In this document: piece by piece, positions 7,151 to 10,372 of the stretch
Layout: each line of letters starts with the position of its first letter
Numbering within the stretch: the stretch's first letter is position 1
DNA from: a bacterium
Lineage (GTDB): Bacteria; Lindowbacteria; 2-12-FULL-62-27
Length of the DNA stretch: 10,372 nt
NCBI GenBank assembly: GCA_016202645.1
Contig: JACQOF010000062.1
Coordinates: 1 to 10,372, forward strand
Direction of reading: 5' to 3'
Position numbers and translations under genes: made by a program
Notes under the pieces: model-generated
The model's input: only the letters and a program-made list of their open reading frames with translations
Told to the model about the DNA's origin: nothing
Database searches by the model: none

Positions 7151-8080
7151 TCAGTCCGATATTCGGAAAGCGTCGACGATCCGACGGAGAACCCCGTCGA
7201 CTTCTCCGGGCGCAACCGAACACCCGCCGGCCTTGGGATGGCCGCCGCCGCCGAACTGTTTCAGGAAATGGCCGATGTGGGTCCGAAGGTGGTTGTCGGG
7301 ACTGAAGATGTTGAAGCCGACGGTCAGAATGGTTCGCCGGTCGTCCAGGGGTTTGACGCGGACCAGAACGTCCGCTCCCTCGAAGAGGACGTAGGGCAGA
7401 AACTTGTTGTTGCATGCGGCCCGCGCGGCCTCGTCCAGAGGGCGCTGGTCCATGACGAGGACGTTGGTCTCCCGGATCATGTGGCGAAGGATCGCGGTTT
7501 TGCCGGCCGCGAGGTTGTGCAGGAATTGATCCGCGCGCGCCTTGAAGACCGGATGGGCCAGGACGGCTTCGGCCATCGCTTTGCCGTCGGGGCATTCCTC
7601 GAAGAGACGGATCATCAACCGATTTTCCTCGACCGTGCCGTCCCGGACCGGCTGGGACGCGATGAGGTGGCTGATGAGAACGTAGCGCTCGGGATTGAGG
7701 ATGTCTTCTCGCGTGAAGGCCGCGCTGTCGACTTTGTCGGTTTCGGCCAGCAGTTCCTCGAACCGCGCGAAGGCGCCGGCCCGGCCGGCGGCGGCGTAGT
7801 GATTGTAGACAACCCGTGCGGCGCTCGGCGCGTGCTCGTGCCGCCCGGCAAAAGATTCGGCGCGGACGTTCGAGTCATGGTGGTCGAACCACATCCCGCA
7901 CCCGTCGATAAAGGGAATGTTCACCGCGATGTCGGACGGCTGAGCCTTCCATCCGCGGCGGATGTCGTCCAGATCGATGAAGAGAAAATCGGTCACGGCT
8001 TCGACCTGCCTGAGCAGGACGCAGGATGTGATGGCGTCGAGATCCGAGTTGGTCACGACCCGCATGGGTGCGGCGCTCAT
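7151..8080 (-). CDS. DHH/DHHA1 family phosphoesterase
   Basis: This 309-residue cytoplasmic protein belongs to the DHH phosphoesterase superfamily (RecJ, NrnA, PPX1 and related enzymes), which use two metal ions to cleave phosphodiesters or phosphoanhydrides. The visible motifs are NSDLDAITS (11-19; Asp13 and Asp15 as metal ligands), the DHH triad at 66-68, Asp115 in ETDKVDS, and the C-terminal DHHA1 substrate motif GGGGHPKAGG (277-286). Domain order and length fit the short NrnA/exopolyphosphatase-like group, not RecJ. The start at 8080 overlaps the end of kdsB as ATGA. Met6 at 8065 is an alternative, and neither has a strong ribosome-binding site. The substrate cannot be told from sequence; oligonucleotides, pAp, cyclic dinucleotides and polyphosphate are all known for relatives. 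Its placement in an LPS sugar-activation operon is notable. Confidence 0.88.
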   Translation of the reverse strand: MSAAPMRVVTNSDLDAITSCVLLRQVEAVTDFLFIDLDDIRRGWKAQPSDIAVNIPFIDGCGMWFDHHDSNVRAESFAGRHEHAPSAARVVYNHYAAAGRAGAFARFEELLAETDKVDSAAFTREDILNPERYVLISHLIASQPVRDGTVEENRLMIRLFEECPDGKAMAEAVLAHPVFKARADQFLHNLAAGKTAILRHMIRETNVLVMDQRPLDEAARAACNNKFLPYVLFEGADVLVRVKPLDDRRTILTVGFNIFSPDNHLRTHIGHFLKQFGGGGHPKAGGCSVAPGEVDGVLRRIVDAFRISD

Positions 8081-8808
8081 AGCGTGCGTCGCCTGGCCCG
8101 CGCCAAGTCCCGCGGCGTGTCGATTCCGGCCGAGTCGCGGCGGGTGTGGGCGGCGGCGATGGAAAATCCGCGTTCGAGGATACGGAGCTGTTCGAGTTTT
8201 TCGATCCGCTCCAGCGGTGTCTCAGGCCATTTGGAAAAATTCAACAGAAACGCCCGGCGAAAGACATAAAGCCCGATGTGCTTGAGGTACCGTACCCGCC
8301 CGGTTTTGTCGCGGTCAAATGGAATGGGACTGCGCGAAAAGAAAATCGCGCGGCCCCGCGCCGCCGCGACCTTGGCGACGTTCGGGTTTTGCACATCCTT
8401 CGAGGGACAGTCCGTCACCAGGGTCGACACCGGCGCGCCGGATTCGATCAACCGGCGGACCGCCAGCCGGATATTTTCCGGGTGCTGGAAGGGTTCGTCG
8501 CCCTGGAGGTTTACGACGACCGGAAAGCGCGGGTGATTCCGCGCGACCGCCGCGCACCGGTCCGACCCGCTCCTGCACCGGGCCGACGTCATCACGACGT
8601 GTGCGCCAAATTTTTTTGCGGCGAGAAGGATCCGGCGGTCGTCCGTGGCGATCACGGTCCGCCAGCCCGGCCGTTCCGCTTTTTTCGCCGCTCGATAAAC
8701 ATGTTCAAGCATCGTCCGGCTGCCGATCGTGGCAAGGGCCTTGCCGGGAAAACGTGTCGATCCGTAGCGGGCCGGGATGACGATGAGAACGGGGGTTCGG
8801 GCGCTCAA
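8077..8808 (-). CDS. kdsB: 3-deoxy-manno-octulosonate cytidylyltransferase (CMP-KDO synthetase)
   Basis: KdsB transfers CMP from CTP to KDO, giving the activated donor used by KDO transferase in lipid A/LPS core assembly in the cytoplasm. The 243-residue product (E. coli 248) shows the nucleotide-binding N-terminus IPARYGSTRFPGK (11-23), TSARCRSGSDR (74-84), the Mg2+-binding LQGDEP (101-106, Asp104) and a C-terminal GIDTPRDL (228-235, Asp230), all diagnostic of the family. The start codon is TTG at 8808-8806. No ATG or GTG lies between the upstream in-frame stop and the conserved IPARYGS, so TTG is the only sensible start. It overlaps the hldC stop as TTGA, implying coupled translation. The gene's end overlaps the DHH gene as ATGA. 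Confidence 0.95.
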   Translation of the reverse strand: MSARTPVLIVIPARYGSTRFPGKALATIGSRTMLEHVYRAAKKAERPGWRTVIATDDRRILLAAKKFGAHVVMTSARCRSGSDRCAAVARNHPRFPVVVNLQGDEPFQHPENIRLAVRRLIESGAPVSTLVTDCPSKDVQNPNVAKVAAARGRAIFFSRSPIPFDRDKTGRVRYLKHIGLYVFRRAFLLNFSKWPETPLERIEKLEQLRILERGFSIAAAHTRRDSAGIDTPRDLARARRRTL

Positions 8809-9281
8809 CGAGATTTTCGGATTTTCTCAATGAGCCGGCTGGTGCTTCGGCCCGGCGTCAGCGGGATCCGGACGACGCGGCCGCCGTACGACCGGACAAA
8901 CTCTGCGCCGACGATGTCGGCGTTCTTCCAGTCCGCGCCTTTGACGAGAATGTCCGGCTGGATTTTCCGGATGAGCCGGCCGGGCGTGTCCTCCGAAAAC
9001 GGGATGACGAAATCGACGGCGGCCAGTCCCGCCAGGACTGCGGCGCGGTCGGCCAGCGGCTGAAGGGGCCTCCCGCTGCCCTTGAGCCGCCGGACGCTCG
9101 CGTTCGAGTTAACGCCGACGATGAGAATGTCTCCGGCCGCCCGCGCCCGGGTCAAGTATTCGACGTGGCCGCGGTGGAGGATGTCGAAACAGCCGTTGGT
9201 AAAGACAATCTTTTTTCGGGAGGCCAAGCGTTTCAATTTCCGGAGAATATCCGGCAGGCTGAGGATTTTGGGGTCGGTCAT
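8805..9281 (-). CDS. hldC: D-glycero-beta-D-manno-heptose 1-phosphate adenylyltransferase
   Basis: HldC (RfaE domain 2) joins ATP and heptose 1-phosphate to make ADP-D-glycero-beta-D-manno-heptose, which HldD then epimerises for the LPS inner core. The 158-residue protein is a stand-alone nucleotidyltransferase with TNGCFDILHRGH (28-39), containing the HxGH catalytic motif at 36-39, followed by VGVNSNASVRRLKG (55-68), ILVKGADW (111-118) and STSRLIEKI (146-154). These match the C-terminal half of E. coli HldE. The ATG at 9281 lies 6 bases after the hldA stop with little ribosome-binding site, so reinitiation or coupling is likely. Its stop overlaps kdsB. Confidence 0.95.
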   Translation of the reverse strand: MTDPKILSLPDILRKLKRLASRKKIVFTNGCFDILHRGHVEYLTRARAAGDILIVGVNSNASVRRLKGSGRPLQPLADRAAVLAGLAAVDFVIPFSEDTPGRLIRKIQPDILVKGADWKNADIVGAEFVRSYGGRVVRIPLTPGRSTSRLIEKIRKSR

Positions 9282-9287
9282 TATCTG

Positions 9288-10265
9288 TCAGAGGGCGGCG
9301 AGAATTTCCCGCGGCGTGCAGACTGCCGTGCCGATCTTGCCGACCGACACTCCCGCCGCGAGATTGGCGATTTCCATTCCGGCGCGAAGGTCCACGCCGG
9401 CCGCGAGCGCGGCCCCGCAGACGGCCGTGACGGTGTCGCCGGCGCCGGTGACGTCGAAAACTTCCCGGGCGCGCGTCGGCAGATGCGTAACGCGGTTTTG
9501 TTTTTCGAAAAGACTCATGCCCTGCTCGCCCCGCGTGATTAACAGGGCCTTGAGGCCAAGCCTCCGGAGCACCAAGCGGCCCCCCGCTTCGATCTCCCCC
9601 TCATTCTTGAGTTTTTTGCCGAGCGCCTCGCCGACTTCCTTCGTGTTCGGCGTCAACAGGGTCACGCCCTTGTAGGACCAGAAATTCTGAAGCTTGGGGT
9701 CTGCGACGATCGGGAGGCGAAACTTGCGGGCGATCCGGACGGCCGTCGCGATCAGCTTCCGGGAGACGACCCCTTTGGCGTAATCGGAAAACACCACGGC
9801 CTCGGCGCCCTTCAGAGATTCCTCCACGTTCCGGGCCAACTCGCGCTGGATTTCTGGAGAATGGGGATCGCGGAGTTCCCGGTCAATCCGCACGAGCTGG
9901 TGGCTGCCCGAAATGACCCGCGTTTTGCGGATGGTCGCGCGGTCCGGCACGGCCACATCCGCCAGCAGGACCCCACCGCCCTCGCAGATCCGCCGGATCT
10001 CGTCCGCAAACCCGTCCCGGCCCAGAATCCCGACCGCGGTCGGCAATGCCCCGAGCGCCGCCAGATTCGCGGCAACGTTCAGCGCCCCGCCCAGCCGGTA
10101 GGACTCCTCGCGGACGTCCACCACCGGCACCGGCGCCTCGGGAGAAATCCGCTCGACGCCGCCCCAGACAAAGTGATCGAGAATAAAATCCCCAATCACG
10201 AGAACTTTCCGACCGGAAAACCGCGCCAGAATTTTCGCCGCCGCCGCCCTGGATTTAAGGGTCAC
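9288..10265 (-). CDS. hldA: D-glycero-beta-D-manno-heptose 7-phosphate kinase
   Basis: HldA (RfaE domain 1) is a PfkB/ribokinase-family enzyme that phosphorylates heptose 7-phosphate at C1 to the 1,7-bisphosphate. GmhB then removes the 7-phosphate. The 325-residue protein matches the N-terminal half of E. coli HldE: GDFILD (25-30), ERISPEAPVPVV (38-49), GGALNVAANLAALGA (59-73), VFSDYAKGV (158-166), LLTPNTKE (203-210), TRGEQGMSL (244-252) and the catalytic anion-hole motif DVTGAGDT (271-278, base Asp277). The start is GTG at 10265-10263. The frame stays open to the right edge but has no ATG, GTG or TTG upstream within the window, and homology begins soon after this GTG. The ribosome-binding site is weak. 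It is the first gene of the five-gene envelope unit. Confidence 0.94.
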   Translation of the reverse strand: MTLKSRAAAAKILARFSGRKVLVIGDFILDHFVWGGVERISPEAPVPVVDVREESYRLGGALNVAANLAALGALPTAVGILGRDGFADEIRRICEGGGVLLADVAVPDRATIRKTRVISGSHQLVRIDRELRDPHSPEIQRELARNVEESLKGAEAVVFSDYAKGVVSRKLIATAVRIARKFRLPIVADPKLQNFWSYKGVTLLTPNTKEVGEALGKKLKNEGEIEAGGRLVLRRLGLKALLITRGEQGMSLFEKQNRVTHLPTRAREVFDVTGAGDTVTAVCGAALAAGVDLRAGMEIANLAAGVSVGKIGTAVCTPREILAAL

Positions 10266-10305
10266 GCGGCCGACTTTATCTTGGAATTTGAAAATAGGAA
10301 ATAAG
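10266..10305 (-). promoter_or_regulatory. Short leader before hldA, promoter uncertain
   Basis: Only 40 A/T-rich bases separate the upstream terminator's U-tract from the hldA GTG. On the minus strand, TATTTT (10296-10291) and GATAAA (10280-10275) each match the -10 consensus at four of six positions. Neither has a good -35 at the right distance. Any promoter here would overlap the terminator, or the cluster depends on read-through. Confidence 0.25.
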
Positions 10306-10337
10306 AAAAAAAGGGGAGCGGCTGTTCGCCGCTCCCC
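10306..10337 (-). terminator. Rho-independent terminator for a minus-strand gene to the right
   Basis: GGGGAGCGGC (10313-10322) and GCCGCTCCCC (10328-10337) form a perfect 10-base-pair stem with a 5-base loop. Read on the minus strand it is followed at once by seven Ts (10312-10306), the textbook intrinsic terminator. The plus-strand side has no comparable U-tract, so the direction is clear. It should separate the upstream transcript from the hldA cluster. Confidence 0.88.
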
Positions 10338-10351
10338 CTGTGTGCGTTCTT

Positions 10352-10372
10352 TTATGTCAGGCTGACATTCAA
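10352..10372 (-). CDS. Possible last codons of an upstream gene (3' fragment)
   Basis: On the minus strand one frame reads Leu-Asn-Val-Ser-Leu-Thr and then TAA at 10354-10352, 14 bases before the terminator stem. That is the spacing expected for the end of a real gene. A TGA at 10371-10369 in another frame is an equally possible end. The fragment is too short for any functional statement. Confidence 0.25.
   Translation of the reverse strand: MNVSLT

Noticed and set aside
6461-8269. Long 602-codon plus-strand open frame
   Set aside because: It runs antisense across parts of the GH-like gene, the DHH gene and kdsB, all of which have recognisable motifs. It is a GC-rich shadow with no recognisable domain.

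Overview
This GC-rich window comes from a Gram-negative bacterium. The main evidence is a run of lipopolysaccharide inner-core genes (heptose kinase, heptose adenylyltransferase, CMP-KDO synthetase). The two heptose enzymes are separate genes, not the fused HldE of enterics. I cannot name a phylum from the sequence alone; an uncultured lineage such as the Acidobacteriota or Aminicenantota is only a guess. The DNA is densely coding, no gene-free stretch exceeds about 120 bases, and I see no tRNA, rRNA, CRISPR array, insertion sequence or phage gene.

Layout. (1) 1-563, minus: 5' part of a secreted protein with two SH3-like repeats, running off the left edge. (2) 564-653: a 90-base divergent intergenic region. 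(3) 654-2333, plus: EttA, a ribosome-bound ABC-F ATPase and the only plus-strand gene. (4) 2368-4460, minus: leuC and leuD, both subunits of isopropylmalate isomerase, coupled by a 4-base ATGA overlap and convergent with ettA. (5) 4461-4573: a short intergenic stretch with two perfect hairpins. (6) 4574-10265, minus: a tight five-gene run, transcribed hldA > hldC > kdsB > DHH phosphoesterase > large exported glycoside-hydrolase-like protein. Junctions are a 6-base gap, a TTGA overlap, an ATGA overlap and a directly abutting TGA/ATG. (7) 10266-10372: a strong minus-strand terminator for a gene beyond the right edge.

How the genes fit together. HldA phosphorylates D-glycero-beta-D-manno-heptose 7-phosphate at C1, and HldC adenylylates the 1-phosphate (after GmhB, not encoded here). 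KdsB activates KDO with CTP. These supply the two sugar donors of the LPS inner core. The DHH protein and the exported protein share the unit, so a role in envelope or cell-surface glycan biology is a reasonable but unproven inference. LeuC and LeuD form a separate leucine-biosynthesis unit.

The most unusual item is the 858-residue exported protein. It joins a GH5-like barrel and a GH26-like barrel, and both appear to have lost catalytic residues that are otherwise strongly conserved. It looks like a glycan-binding or structural pseudoenzyme, not a working glycosidase. The rest is largely conserved housekeeping content.
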